NCBI RefSeq assembly: GCF_016093545.1
Contig: NZ_JADKYX010000013.1
Coordinates: 1-64,000, forward strand
DNA: 64,000 nucleotides
Reading direction: 5' to 3'
From: Massilia rhizosphaerae
GTDB lineage: Bacteria > Pseudomonadota > Gammaproteobacteria > Burkholderiales > Burkholderiaceae_D
Part shown: positions 16,289-25,098 of the stretch, piece after piece
Layout of the letters: each line of letters starts with the position of its first letter
How positions within the stretch are numbered: position 1 is the stretch's first letter
The notes under the pieces: model-generated
What the model was told of the DNA's origin: nothing
Seen by the model: the letters and a program-made list of their open reading frames with translations, nothing else
Database searches by the model: none
Translations under genes and position numbers: made by a program

Positions 16289-16990
16289 CTAGGGCTGCAA
16301 CAACGGATACGGATCCACCGGCGTCCCCTTCCACCACTGCTTCTCGGGCGTCAGCTCGAACACGGCGAAATGCAGGTGCGGCGCGTTCGGGTCGGCGTTG
16401 CCCGTCGTACCCACGTAGCCGATCACGTCGCCGCGCTTGACCTGTGCGCCTTCCTGCAGGCCGTCCGCATAGCGGTCCAGGTGCGCATAGTAGTAGGCGT
16501 ATTTTTCGGTCGGATCGAATTCGTAGATCGTCAGGCCGCCCGGCTTGCTCGTGAAGAGTTTCACTATCTTGCCGTCCGCGGCCGCCAGCACCTTCGTGCC
16601 CTTGGGCGCCATGATGTCCAGCGCCTCGTGGTGGCGCTCGTTGCCGCGCTGCTGGTCGAACGTGTCGGTGAGTTTCGCCGGCGCGATGCCGTCCACCGGC
16701 ACCAGCAGCTTGCCGGGCGGGACGGACGGCGCCGCGGCGGGCGCGGCCGCCGGGGTATCCGTGGCGGCCGGGTGCAGCGGCAGATCGAGTTCGGTCAGGT
16801 CGGGCAGCACCTCCGGCGCGGGCGGCAGCTTGCCTTCCAGGTTGCTGCGCGGCGGCGGCAGGGCGGGCAGGGAGCCCGTGTTCACGGCCACGGCGGGCGC
16901 CGCCGGTTCATGGGGCATCTGGCGCAGCCAGACGAACAAGCCGGCCGCGCCCACCAGCACGCCGAGCAGGAAAGTCATCAACCATCTCAT
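16289..16990 (-). CDS. Membrane-anchored M23 (LytM-type) peptidase domain protein
   Basis: The 233-residue product has an N-terminal membrane segment (MTFLLGVLVGAAGLFVWL), an Ala/Pro-rich linker and a C-terminal M23 domain. Zinc-ligand motifs are HEALDIMAP (HxxxD) and PHLHFAVF (HxH), with YAHLDRYA between them, so it looks catalytically intact. It would cleave peptidoglycan cross-bridges in the periplasm or activate amidases. It lies 24 bp downstream of an L,D-transpeptidase gene on the same strand, so a two-gene wall-remodelling operon is likely. Confidence 0.87.
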   Translation of the reverse strand: MRWLMTFLLGVLVGAAGLFVWLRQMPHEPAAPAVAVNTGSLPALPPPRSNLEGKLPPAPEVLPDLTELDLPLHPAATDTPAAAPAAAPSVPPGKLLVPVDGIAPAKLTDTFDQQRGNERHHEALDIMAPKGTKVLAAADGKIVKLFTSKPGGLTIYEFDPTEKYAYYYAHLDRYADGLQEGAQVKRGDVIGYVGTTGNADPNAPHLHFAVFELTPEKQWWKGTPVDPYPLLQP

Positions 16991-17014
16991 CGCCGCCTCC
17001 TCAAAGCATGGGTT

Positions 17015-17983
17015 CTACTCCTCCAGCACCACTTCCGTCCCCGGCTGCACCAGCCCGGCCACTTCGGCCGCGCTCCAGTTCGTCATGCGGATGCAGCCGT
17101 GCGATTCGGTCTTGCCGATCGTGCCCGGCACCGGCGTGCCGTGGATGCCGTAGTGCGGCTTGGACAGGTCGATCCACACGACGCCGACCGGATTGTTGGG
17201 GCCCGCCGCGACCGTCGTCCGCTTGTCTCCCGGTTTCGCGTCCCAGAACAGCTTGGGGTTGTAGTGATAGGTCGGGTTGCGGTGCACGCCATCGACCTTC
17301 CACGTGCCGATCGGCAGCGGATCGTGTTCGCTGCCGCTCGACACGGGGTATTGGGCCAGGACGGTCCCGGCGGGGTCCTGCAGCTCGAGCGTGCGTCCCT
17401 CCTTCGACACGACGATGCGCGCGGCCGGCGCCAGCGGCGGCGTGCCGACGACGTCCGGCACGAGGATCTGCTCGCCCGCGCGCCCCAGGTCCTTGCCGGG
17501 ATTGAGTTTTTCCAGCAGCGCCGGGCTGGCGTGGAATTTTTCGCCCAGCCCTTCTTGCGGCGAGCTGTAGCCGAGCGTGGGCAGCTTGGCCATTTCCATC
17601 ATGTCGGCCGGCACGGGACGGAACGGGCCCGCGACGTCGGCGTCGAGCAGCGTGTACGTGACCAAGGTCGGCGCCGTGTCGGCGTTCAGCGCGTTCCAGG
17701 TGGCGTCGTCGAGTTTGCCGGTCGGGTCCAGGCCGTGCGTCTGTTGATAGCCGGCCAGCGCATGCCGCATGTTGGAACCATAGGCGCCATCGATCTCGCC
17801 GGGCGAGAAGTGGGCGCGGTCGAGCAGCACCTGCGCGCGCAGCAGCCGGTCCGATGCCGTTGCCGGCGCGCCGGCCGGCGGTGGCGGCGTCGGCACCGCT
17901 TGCGGTTGCGCGGCAAGCGCCGGGGCGCCGGCGAGGCCGGCCAGCATGGCGATCGTTGTGAGGGGGAGGCGATACGTGTTCAA
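17015..17983 (-). CDS. L,D-transpeptidase (YkuD) with peptidoglycan-binding domain, TTG start
   Basis: From a TTG at 17983 the product is 322 residues. A signal peptide (LNTYRLPLTTIAMLAGLAGA, then PALAAQ) is followed by a PG_binding_1-like repeat (DGAYGSNMRHALAGYQQTHG), a linker and a YkuD domain. The domain ends in the catalytic HGT...SHGCIRMTN motif, where Cys is the nucleophile. It forms L,D cross-links or anchors proteins in the periplasm. No ATG fits; the next in-frame ATG, at 18166, would add about 60 residues of non-coding character, and AGGA precedes the TTG. The start is inferred from the signal peptide. Confidence 0.87.
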   Translation of the reverse strand: MNTYRLPLTTIAMLAGLAGAPALAAQPQAVPTPPPPAGAPATASDRLLRAQVLLDRAHFSPGEIDGAYGSNMRHALAGYQQTHGLDPTGKLDDATWNALNADTAPTLVTYTLLDADVAGPFRPVPADMMEMAKLPTLGYSSPQEGLGEKFHASPALLEKLNPGKDLGRAGEQILVPDVVGTPPLAPAARIVVSKEGRTLELQDPAGTVLAQYPVSSGSEHDPLPIGTWKVDGVHRNPTYHYNPKLFWDAKPGDKRTTVAAGPNNPVGVVWIDLSKPHYGIHGTPVPGTIGKTESHGCIRMTNWSAAEVAGLVQPGTEVVLEE

Positions 17984-18082
17984 TGGATGTCCTGCCTGAA
18001 GATGCGATGGCTTCAGGTTAGTGCCGCGCCCGGCCCGGCTCTGTGCGGGAACGAACCCAGGCAGGGCGGTACAATCGCCGCC

Positions 18083-18391
18083 ATGACCACGACGACCACG
18101 ATGACCATCACCCTGCAACCCTCCGGCTGGTCGTTCCCGACCGATGCGGAGACGACCGTACTGCACGCCGCCGAACGGGCCGGCATCGACCTGCCCAGCT
18201 CCTGCCGCAACGGCACGTGCCGCACGTGCATCTGCCGCCTCGCGGCGGGGAGCGTGCGTTATCTCGTCGAGTGGCCGGGCCTGTCGCTCGACGAAAAGCG
18301 CGAGGGCTACATCCTGCCTTGCGTCGCCGTGGCGCGGGAAGATCTCGTCGTCGACCAGCGGCTCGCGAAACGGATCGTGTTCCCCGACTAA
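18083..18391 (+). CDS. [2Fe-2S] plant-type ferredoxin domain protein
   Basis: The 102-residue protein has the 2Fe-2S ligand pattern SCRNGTCRTC (C-x4-C-x2-C), with the fourth Cys in YILPCVA. It is a stand-alone soluble electron carrier; the partner reductase or oxygenase is not adjacent. An ATG at 18101 is an alternative start after the Thr-rich leader. A TACAAT box ends 7 bp before the first ATG, so the transcript may be nearly leaderless. It is divergent from the YkuD gene. Confidence 0.85.
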   Translation: MTTTTTMTITLQPSGWSFPTDAETTVLHAAERAGIDLPSSCRNGTCRTCICRLAAGSVRYLVEWPGLSLDEKREGYILPCVAVAREDLVVDQRLAKRIVFPD

Positions 18392-18398
18392 ACGCGCG

Positions 18399-19301
18399 TC
18401 AGCGGGGTGCCTGCCCGAGCGCGGCCTCGATGGCGCGCAGCACGAGCGGCCACGACGCCGACGTCGCCGCCACCTCGTCGTAATGGCTGGCGCCGGGCAG
18501 GATGACGACGTCGGCCGCGTCCCCGGCGGCGCGCGCCCGCGCGGCGAAATCGTGCGCGACGCGCGGCGGCGAGATCGTGTCCAGTTCTCCGGTGACGAGG
18601 ATCGTATGGCTGCCGTTGGGCATCAGGTCGCCCGCGTTCGTGTCGGCGAAGACGTCCGGCCGCGCGGCGCTGGGCGTGCCGGCCAGCTCGGCGACCTCGC
18701 GTCCGCAACTGGTCTTGAGCAGGGCCGCTTCGCGCCGCAGGTCGGCCAGGCCGCCCAGGCTCACCACGCGGCGCACGGGCAGCGCGCCGGCGTGGAACAA
18801 GGGGCTGGTCGCGGGGATGCGGGACCGGCCCGCCAGCCATTGCACGAGCTGGCCGCCGGCCGAGTGGCCGACGGCGACGAGGCGGTCGAGATCCAGCGGA
18901 CGGTCGCGGGCCGTGCGCGCCAGCAGGTCGAGGGCGGCGTTCATGTCGTGGTACGTGCCCGGATAGCCGCCGCCGGCTTCGTCGACGCGCCGGTATTCCA
19001 CGTTCCACACGGCGATGCCGCGCCGCACCAGCGCCCCCGCCATGTTGCGCAGCTGCGCGATGCCGCCGAATTCCTTCGTCCAGCAGCCGCCGTGCACGAG
19101 CACGGCCACGGGAAACGGTCCCTTGCCGGGCGGGACGAACAGTTCGGCGTACTGCGACGGGGCGGCGCCGTAGCGCAGGGTGGCGTCGGGCGCCGGGCCG
19201 GACAGGGCCAGGTAATCGGCCAATTGCATCGGGGCGGCGTGGAGGTTGGCGGACATGGCGAGTGTGAGGGCGAGGGCGAGGGCGGGCAGGCGGCGCGGCA
19301 T
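18399..19301 (-). CDS. Exported alpha/beta hydrolase
   Basis: The 300-residue product starts with a signal peptide (MPRRLPALALALTLAMSANL, cleavage near HAA). It has the oxyanion motif VLVHGGCW and the nucleophile elbow VGHSAGGQ. The acid is in TGELDTISP and the catalytic His probably in PGASHYDEV. The layout resembles kynurenine-formamidase/carboxylesterase-type hydrolases. The substrate is unknown. It converges on the ferredoxin gene with 7 bp between the stops. Confidence 0.82.
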   Translation of the reverse strand: MPRRLPALALALTLAMSANLHAAPMQLADYLALSGPAPDATLRYGAAPSQYAELFVPPGKGPFPVAVLVHGGCWTKEFGGIAQLRNMAGALVRRGIAVWNVEYRRVDEAGGGYPGTYHDMNAALDLLARTARDRPLDLDRLVAVGHSAGGQLVQWLAGRSRIPATSPLFHAGALPVRRVVSLGGLADLRREAALLKTSCGREVAELAGTPSAARPDVFADTNAGDLMPNGSHTILVTGELDTISPPRVAHDFAARARAAGDAADVVILPGASHYDEVAATSASWPLVLRAIEAALGQAPR

Positions 19302-19431
19302 GGTGGCGACGGGATGTCAAAACCCGACTATACAGCCTTGCCCGCACGGCCGCACGATTGAAAACCCGCGCGAGTCTTCCATGCTAGGCTGCACACAACG
19401 CCAATGGCGATCCAACCAGCGGAGGATGATC

Positions 19432-19611
19432 ATGAGTCAATCGAAATCCAGCGGCAGCCAGAACAAGCAGTCGGGCAATCCGTCCGAGGAAGACGCGCAG
19501 AAGCGCCAGGCCGGCGTCAAGGACAAGAGCAGCCGCGACAACAAATCGACCGTGAAGGCGGGCAAGGGCAAGGGCGCGGGCGGCGGCGCCAAGCAGAAGG
19601 AAGGCCGCTGA
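19432..19611 (+). CDS. Small Lys/Gly/Ser-rich protein
   Basis: The 59-residue product (MSQSKSSGSQNKQSGNPSEE...) is hydrophilic, disordered and ends in GGGAKQKEGR. A GGAGGA site lies 5 bp before the ATG; an in-frame ATG at 19426 is less well placed. It may be a nucleic-acid-binding or stress-related small protein, but no family is recognised. It is the first of several small genes here and is followed 22 bp later by another small ORF. Confidence 0.6.
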   Translation: MSQSKSSGSQNKQSGNPSEEDAQKRQAGVKDKSSRDNKSTVKAGKGKGAGGGAKQKEGR

Positions 19612-19633
19612 GCCTTCCCGCAGGAGAACAGCG

Positions 19634-19816
19634 ATGAGTTTGCCGGAACAACACGAGGGCATGCGCCGGCACGCCCACTCGACGCCCGATCCCACGACAC
19701 CCGACCCGGAACTGCCGCCGCCGCAGCCGAGTCCCGAGCCGGACGACGTGCCGGCCCCGTCGCGTGCGCCGGTGAAGGAGCCGGACGCGCCGGAACCGCC
19801 CGTCAAGGCGCAGTAA
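19634..19816 (+). CDS. Small Pro/Glu-rich hypothetical protein
   Basis: The 60-residue product is proline-rich (PDPELPPPQPSPEPDD) and probably disordered. CAGGAGAA precedes the ATG, and a strong terminator follows the stop within 20 bp. With the preceding 59-residue gene it forms a two-gene unit. No function can be assigned. Confidence 0.6.
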   Translation: MSLPEQHEGMRRHAHSTPDPTTPDPELPPPQPSPEPDDVPAPSRAPVKEPDAPEPPVKAQ

Positions 19817-19833
19817 CGATCTGGAGAATGTGC

Positions 19834-19867
19834 GGATGGGGCGGACGTCGTGCCGCCCCATCCTTTG
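19834..19867 (+). terminator. Rho-independent terminator
   Basis: GGATGGGGCGG and CCGCCCCATCC form a perfect 11-bp stem with an 8-base loop, followed by TTTG. It lies between the small rightward genes and the leftward small gene at 19879, so it may serve the rightward unit. Confidence 0.7.
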
Positions 19868-19878
19868 TTCGCGCGGGG

Positions 19879-20094
19879 TCAAGCCTTGCCCGGCTTGTCG
19901 CCTTGCGTCGGGTGCTTGTTGGCGGGCTGGTGGGCGGGCTGGTCGCCCTTGTTGTGCCCCTGCGGGGGGATTTCGCGGATCATGGCGTCGGTTTCGTGCT
20001 GGGCCGGCGAGCGTTCGCCGCTGCCGATGTCGGCCTCGTGCATGTGAGGCGGGGCCTCGGCGCCCGGGTCCGGTTTCCGTACATTGGTTCTCAT
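19879..20094 (-). CDS. Small hydrophilic hypothetical protein
   Basis: The 71-residue product starts MRTNVRKPDPGAEAPPH and is rich in His, Pro, Gln and Asp (GHNKGDQPAHQPANKHPTQ). GGGAG precedes the ATG at 20094. It has no membrane segment and no known domain. It resembles the disordered small proteins next to it in style but not in sequence. Confidence 0.6.
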   Translation of the reverse strand: MRTNVRKPDPGAEAPPHMHEADIGSGERSPAQHETDAMIREIPPQGHNKGDQPAHQPANKHPTQGDKPGKA

Positions 20095-20208
20095 GGCGTG
20101 CTCCCTTGCGTTTGCGTTTGCGTTGTCGTGTTGGCGCGATACTAACAGCCCGTGTGGGGCCCCGGCGCGCAATAGGATGGCAGGATGGCCACTTGTGTAC
20201 GCTGGCGC

Positions 20209-20237
20209 ACATATGTCTTTTGGGAACTTTTTATAAT
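20209..20237 (+). promoter_or_regulatory. Promoter with consensus -10 TATAAT
   Basis: TATAAT lies at 20232-20237, about 35 bp before the ATG of the 45-residue gene. The -35 region at 17 bp spacing (ACATAT) is weak. Confidence 0.4.
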
Positions 20238-20272
20238 GGATGCATGGCCAACGATCATCGGAGGAGTGAAGC

Positions 20273-20410
20273 ATGAGCACCACGCTGTATAACAGGATTC
20301 CGCTGGGCCGCGGTCCGTTGCTGGGCTCGCACAAGATGCATGCCGCGGTGGCGCTCGGCGTGCTGGCGGGAGCCGGGCTCGTCTGGGCCGCCGTACGGGC
20401 GCTGCGCTAA
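20273..20410 (+). CDS. Very small single-pass membrane protein
   Basis: The 45-residue ORF starts MSTTLYNRIPLGRGPLLGSH and has one hydrophobic segment at about residues 23-41 (AAVALGVLAGAGLVWAAV), ending in RALR. A GAGGAG site and a consensus -10 precede it. It is too short for standard gene callers and has no recognised family; it is probably an inner-membrane small protein. Confidence 0.6.
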   Translation: MSTTLYNRIPLGRGPLLGSHKMHAAVALGVLAGAGLVWAAVRALR

Positions 20411-20474
20411 CGACCAGTTGCCGGGACGGCCCGCCGCCGTTACCATGGCGGGCTTGTTCTCTTGGAAAGTGGTA

Positions 20475-20837
20475 ATGAAGAATCTGAAACTGACGGGCGA
20501 CGAGTACGATGCGCTCGAATTCATCCGGCGCGGCGCCAGGACCGACCGCGTCAATGCCTGCGTCGGACGCAATGCCAAGCGCCTGTCGGGCCTGAAATTG
20601 ATCCAGTATGCCAGGGACGGCGGCCTGTCGCTGACGGCACAGGGCACGGAACTGCTGTTCCTGCGCCGCTGCGTGCAGGCGCTGCGCGCGCTCGAGACCG
20701 ATCCGGCGGCGGCGGTCGACGATGACGTCGTTCAATTCCTCAGCCGCAAATCCCACATCGCCCCGCGCGCGGAAGGCGGGTTCGAATTGACGGCGCGCGG
20801 CCGCGAGTCGTTGGCCGACATCGCCGCACAGGAATAA
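20475..20837 (+). CDS. Hypothetical 120-residue protein, winged-helix-like pattern
   Basis: The product starts MKNLKLTGDEYDALEFIRRG and has two similar halves in which a helical stretch leads to ...GLSLTAQGTELL and ...GFELTARGRESL. These look like the wing-and-turn of small winged-helix proteins, so DNA binding is possible. The start at 20475 follows GGAAAGTGG; an in-frame ATG 30 bp upstream is an alternative. No family name is certain. Confidence 0.6.
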   Translation: MKNLKLTGDEYDALEFIRRGARTDRVNACVGRNAKRLSGLKLIQYARDGGLSLTAQGTELLFLRRCVQALRALETDPAAAVDDDVVQFLSRKSHIAPRAEGGFELTARGRESLADIAAQE

Positions 20838-20899
20838 CGAATGGTCACGCATGCATCGGGCGGGCACAGGCGCCCACCCCACAGCCTGCGCTAACGTAG

Positions 20900-20920
20900 G
20901 GTGGGCACCCCGTGCCCACC
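20900..20920. repeat. REP-like inverted repeat between convergent genes
   Basis: GGTGGGCA and TGCCCACC form an 8-bp perfect stem with a 5-base loop in a 90-bp gap between two convergent genes. A related imperfect GGGCGGGC/GCGCCCACC pair lies 30 bp upstream. It resembles the widespread REP-type GTAGGGTGGGCA palindromes and may also terminate transcription. Confidence 0.45.
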
Positions 20921-20925
20921 AAGCC

Positions 20926-21144
20926 TCAATTCGTCCGGCGCCGGTTCGGATAGACGAGCGCCCGCACCGCAATCTCCGCCGGCACGCCCATGGCCGCCAG
21001 GAATTCGGCGGCGCGCTGCAAGCCGAGCGTCGGGACCGACGCCACGGCCTGGTTGACGAGGTCGCGCGTACGCATGTCGGTGCGCGGCCGGCGCTCTGCC
21101 AGGGTCGTCGTGGCGGAATCGATATTCATTTCAGTCATCATCAT
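20926..21144 (-). CDS. Small hypothetical protein
   Basis: The product is up to 72 residues long (MTEMNIDSATTTLAERRPRT...) and is basic and helical, with VNQAVASVPTLGLQRAAEFL and a C-terminal VYPNRRRTN. Three ATGs in a row (21144, 21141, 21138) and another at MNIDS leave the exact start open, and no strong ribosome site is present. No family is recognised. Confidence 0.5.
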   Translation of the reverse strand: MMMTEMNIDSATTTLAERRPRTDMRTRDLVNQAVASVPTLGLQRAAEFLAAMGVPAEIAVRALVYPNRRRTN

Positions 21145-21258
21145 ACTCGGTAGGTGATATTGCTAAAGAATCACGGAGTATTGTATGAGAACGATATCGA
21201 TTAGGCCACAGGAAATTGCACAAATTATTGCACTTGGGCCCAGAACTTAAAGCAGATT

Positions 21259-24099
21259 CTAGTTTTCGAAGGCGACGACCGTCTGCGGCTCGTCTTCCGG
21301 GGCCGCCAAACCGCGCCGTTGACGCAGCAATTGCTCGAATTCGTGGGCCGGAAGTGGCTTGGAGAAATAATATCCCTGCATTTCGTCGCAGCCCTGGTGG
21401 CGCAGGTAGTCGAGCTGTTCCGCCGTCTCGACCCCTTCCGCGATCACGGACAGGCGCAGGTTGTGCGCCAGCGCGATGATCGAGGCGACGATCGCGGCGT
21501 CGTTGGCGTCGTGCGTGATGTCGTTGACGAACGAGCGGTCGATCTTGAGCACGTCGATCGGGAAGCGCGACAGGTAGGAGAAGCTGGAATAACCCGTGCC
21601 GAAGTCGTCGATCGACAGATTGATGCCCAGCGACTTCATGCGGTGCAGCAATTCCACGGCCGGCGTGACGTCGCTCATGAACAGGCTTTCCGTCAGCTCC
21701 AGCTCCAGGCAGGACGGCTCCAGGCCCGTGTCGTTCAGGACGGCTTCGATGCCCGGCACGAGGTCGGCCGCACTGAACTGGCGCGCCGACAGGTTCACGG
21801 CGACGCGCAGCTTGCCGAGCCCGGCATCCTGCCACGCCTTGTTCTGGGCGCAGGCCGCGCGCATCACCCAGGCGCCGATCGGGACGATCAGCCCCGTTTC
21901 CTCGGCGATGCCGATGAAGCGCGAAGGCGGCACCATGCCCAGTTCCGGATGCTTCCAGCGGATCAGCGCCTCCATGCCGACGATGCGGCCCGTCTGCAGG
22001 TCGACCTGCGGCTGGTAGTGCAGCACGAATTCGTCGCGGTCGAGGGCGTTGCGCAGCGCGCTTTCGATGCGCACGCGCTCCAGCGATTCCTCGTTCATCG
22101 CCGGCGTGTAGAACTGGAAGTTGTTGCGGCCCAGTTTTTTGGCGCGGTACATGGCGATGTCCGCGTGCTCGATCAGGTTCTCGGCCGGCGTGCCGTCGCT
22201 GGGGAAGGCGGCCACGCCGATGCTGCAGGTGACGAAGAATTCCTTGGTGCCCAGCATGACGGGCTGCGCGACGGAATCCATCACGCGCTGCACGATGTCG
22301 GGCGCGAGCGGCTGGTCGGCATGTTCGGACAGGATCACGACGAATTCGTCGCCGGACAGGCGCGCCACCGTGTCCGTGTCGCGCAGCGACGAGCGCAGGC
22401 GGGCCGCGACGGTCATCAGGAGGACGTCGCCGGCCTTGTGGCCCATGCTGTCGTTGACGAACTTGAAGCGGTCCAGGTCGATCAGCATCACCCAGACCTG
22501 ATGGCCGCTGCGGGTCGCGTAGGCGACGGCCTGGCCCAGGCGGTCCTGCAGCAGCGAGCGGTTGGGCAGGCCCGTCAGCACGTCGTGCTGGGCCACGTGG
22601 TGCACGCGCTGCTCGGTGACCTTGCGCGCCGTGATGTCGCTGCCCGTGCCGCGGTAGCCCGTGAACGTGCCCGTCTCGTCGAAGATCGGCTGGCCGTTGA
22701 TGCAGAACCAGCGTTCCTCGCCGTTGTCGTCGACGACGCGGTATTCGAGGTTGCGGAACGGCTCGTGGGCTTCCAGCGTGGCGATGTGGTCGCGGCCGAG
22801 TTCCGTCTCCGCCAGCGCGGGCACGTAGTCCCAGCGGCGGCGGCCGAGCACGCGCTCGGTGCCGATGCCGGATTTTTCCGTGAAGTCGCCGGTGACGTGC
22901 GTGAAGCGGAATTCCTCGTCCTGTTCCCAGTACCAGTCGGACGACATCGCGACCAGCTGGCGGAAGCGTTGCTCGCTTTCCTGCAGGGCTTTTTCGGTAC
23001 GCTTGCGCGCGAGGACGTCGTCGATCAGGCGCTGGTTGGTCAGCTTGAGGTCGGCCGTGCGTTCGCGCACCAGTTCCTGCACCTTGCGCGCGCGCTGGCC
23101 GGCGGCTTGCACGAAGGCGGTCAGGAGCAGGATCGACAGGATGCCGCCGGCCGCCAGCAGCGTGGAGCCGAGGTGGTCGGCCAGCCATGGCCTGGGCGCG
23201 GCGATGGCTTCCACGGTCCAGGACTGGCCGCCGACGGTGAACGTGCTCACGGCGCGGCCCGTGTAACCGGCCGCCATCAGCGCGAACGGCGGCGCGGACG
23301 GCGCCGTGTCGTGGCTGGCGTAGACGAGGTGGGCCGGATCGGTGCGGCTGCCGCCGTAGAACCTGAGCTGGATGCTGTGGTCGTCGAGCAGGCCGGCGCG
23401 CGCCAGCGCGGCCTTGACGAGCGTCGGGACGGCAATCACCGCCGCGGTGTCGCCCAACAGGTGCCCGCCCTGGGAATACACGGGCATCAGCACTTCGAAG
23501 CTCGGCGCGCCCGGTTCCTGGGCGATCCGCAGCACGTCCGTGATGGCGGCGCGGCCGCTCGCCTGCGCGCGCGCGAGGGCGTCCATCACATGGCGGTTGC
23601 CGCCGACGTCCAGGCCCAGCGCCGCCTCGTTGCCCTGCATCGGTTCGAGATAGTCGACGACGTAGTAGCGGGCGCGTTCCGGCGCGGGCACCCGCGCGGC
23701 GCCGTGCATTTCGCGTAGCACGAGTCCGGGCTGGAATTGGCGCAGGTCGGCTTCGAATGCGGCGCGCTCGCCGCCCTGCACGACGCGGTGGAAGTTGAAG
23801 GCGCGGATGTACGGGTTGCGCTGCAGCAGCGGCGTCGTGAAATCGTGGAATTGCGCGCGTGTGACCGGCTGGACGGTGGTGAACAGCTGGTTGGTGACGT
23901 TCAGCACTTCGACGGCCTCGTCCATGCCCTGGCGCAGCGCGGCGACGCGCACCTCCGCACCCTGTTCGAACACCAGCGACTTGTTGTCGTATTCGAGACG
24001 GCTGACGGCGACCGTCAACACCGCGGTGGCGGCCAGGCCGCCTCCCAGCGTGAGGGTGGCTGCGAGCGTAAGCGAAAACGGCAGTCGGCGACGCGACAT
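21259..24099 (-). CDS. CHASE-PAS-GGDEF-EAL cyclic-di-GMP membrane protein
   Basis: The 946-residue protein has membrane segments at about 11-33 and 311-333 flanking a periplasmic CHASE-type sensor. A PAS domain follows (about 375-490), then GGDEF (about 500-660) and EAL (about 680-930). The diguanylate cyclase signature is SGDEF (582-586), a variant often still active. The EAL signature is intact (EAL at 710-712, ELTESLF, DDFGTGYSS), so phosphodiesterase activity is expected. It would sense an extracytoplasmic ligand and tune c-di-GMP. It is monocistronic in appearance. Confidence 0.92.
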   Translation of the reverse strand: MSRRRLPFSLTLAATLTLGGGLAATAVLTVAVSRLEYDNKSLVFEQGAEVRVAALRQGMDEAVEVLNVTNQLFTTVQPVTRAQFHDFTTPLLQRNPYIRAFNFHRVVQGGERAAFEADLRQFQPGLVLREMHGAARVPAPERARYYVVDYLEPMQGNEAALGLDVGGNRHVMDALARAQASGRAAITDVLRIAQEPGAPSFEVLMPVYSQGGHLLGDTAAVIAVPTLVKAALARAGLLDDHSIQLRFYGGSRTDPAHLVYASHDTAPSAPPFALMAAGYTGRAVSTFTVGGQSWTVEAIAAPRPWLADHLGSTLLAAGGILSILLLTAFVQAAGQRARKVQELVRERTADLKLTNQRLIDDVLARKRTEKALQESEQRFRQLVAMSSDWYWEQDEEFRFTHVTGDFTEKSGIGTERVLGRRRWDYVPALAETELGRDHIATLEAHEPFRNLEYRVVDDNGEERWFCINGQPIFDETGTFTGYRGTGSDITARKVTEQRVHHVAQHDVLTGLPNRSLLQDRLGQAVAYATRSGHQVWVMLIDLDRFKFVNDSMGHKAGDVLLMTVAARLRSSLRDTDTVARLSGDEFVVILSEHADQPLAPDIVQRVMDSVAQPVMLGTKEFFVTCSIGVAAFPSDGTPAENLIEHADIAMYRAKKLGRNNFQFYTPAMNEESLERVRIESALRNALDRDEFVLHYQPQVDLQTGRIVGMEALIRWKHPELGMVPPSRFIGIAEETGLIVPIGAWVMRAACAQNKAWQDAGLGKLRVAVNLSARQFSAADLVPGIEAVLNDTGLEPSCLELELTESLFMSDVTPAVELLHRMKSLGINLSIDDFGTGYSSFSYLSRFPIDVLKIDRSFVNDITHDANDAAIVASIIALAHNLRLSVIAEGVETAEQLDYLRHQGCDEMQGYYFSKPLPAHEFEQLLRQRRGLAAPEDEPQTVVAFEN

Positions 24100-24189
24100 C
24101 CAGCGATCCTATGTAGAGTGGGTGCTTGCCAATGGCATGAAGTGAGGCGTCAGTTTGTCACAGAAACTCTAGTTTCCGCAAACAAATTG

Positions 24190-24990
24190 TCACAAGCGGC
24201 GGACTACCGGCCTCAGGTGTGGCGGCGTCAAAACAGATCGCGATGCGATCCGGGCAAGGATGAAACTTATGGCAAGCCGATTCAATAACCCGAGACCGAG
24301 GCCGCGCCGGCGCCGGAATCCCGCCATGCGCCGCGCGGCGGCGGCGTCCGGCGCATGCGCGGCATACACGATGCGGTTATTGCCGGCGACCTCGTCGAAC
24401 CAGCAGGTCCGCCCGTCGAAGACGGCGTCCAGCGCGTCCATCACGTCGCGGTAGCGTGGGTCGTACGTGAATACGTTGGCCACGAGCACGCCGCCGGGCC
24501 GCAGCGCGCGGCGGCAATCGGCGTAGAACGGGGCGTCGGCCAGGCGCGCGGGCAGGCCGCCGGCGTCGAAGCCGTCCACGAGCAGCACGTCGGCCGCGGC
24601 CGGGTGGGCCGCCAGCCAGTCGGCTGCGTCGCCATGGACGACCGCGAAGCGCGCCCCGTCGGGCGGCACGTGGAAGGCGTCGCGCAGCGCGATGACGTCC
24701 GCGCGCACTTCGATGACGGTGATATGCGCGTCGGGGAAATGACGGTGGCAAAACTTGGCCAGCGATCCGCCGCCCAGGCCCACCATCACGATCCGGCGCG
24801 GCCGCGGCCGGAAGAAGACAAAGCCCATCATCGCGCGCTGGTAGGCGAGCACGAGGGCGTCCGGGCGCGCCACCAGCATCTCGCTCTGGATGTCGCCGGG
24901 CGCGAATTCCAGCGTGCGCCGGCCGCGGCGTGTACGTACGAGCGGCGGGGCGGGCGCGGACGGCCGGGACGGATCGTTGTCGGGAGACAT
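24190..24990 (-). CDS. Spermidine-synthase-like fused AdoMet domain protein
   Basis: The 266-residue product from the ATG at 24990 has the SpeE-like AdoMet motif MVGLGGGSLAKFCHR, then ITVIEVRADV and a DVLLVDGFDAGG block. It lacks an obvious polyamine-binding N-terminal domain, so it is more likely a spermidine-synthase-like methyltransferase than a true SpeE. It is divergent from the 91-residue gene at 25099 across a 108-bp promoter region. Confidence 0.75.
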   Translation of the reverse strand: MSPDNDPSRPSAPAPPLVRTRRGRRTLEFAPGDIQSEMLVARPDALVLAYQRAMMGFVFFRPRPRRIVMVGLGGGSLAKFCHRHFPDAHITVIEVRADVIALRDAFHVPPDGARFAVVHGDAADWLAAHPAAADVLLVDGFDAGGLPARLADAPFYADCRRALRPGGVLVANVFTYDPRYRDVMDALDAVFDGRTCWFDEVAGNNRIVYAAHAPDAAAARRMAGFRRRRGLGLGLLNRLAISFILARIASRSVLTPPHLRPVVRRL

Positions 24991-25098
24991 GGCCGCAGTA
25001 TAGATGAAATCGATATCGGCCCAGTCTCGCCGTGGCGTAACTTGTTGCGCACGATGGGTTTCTGATAAGCTGGCCGTTGCAGCCTTAGCGGAGACCTC

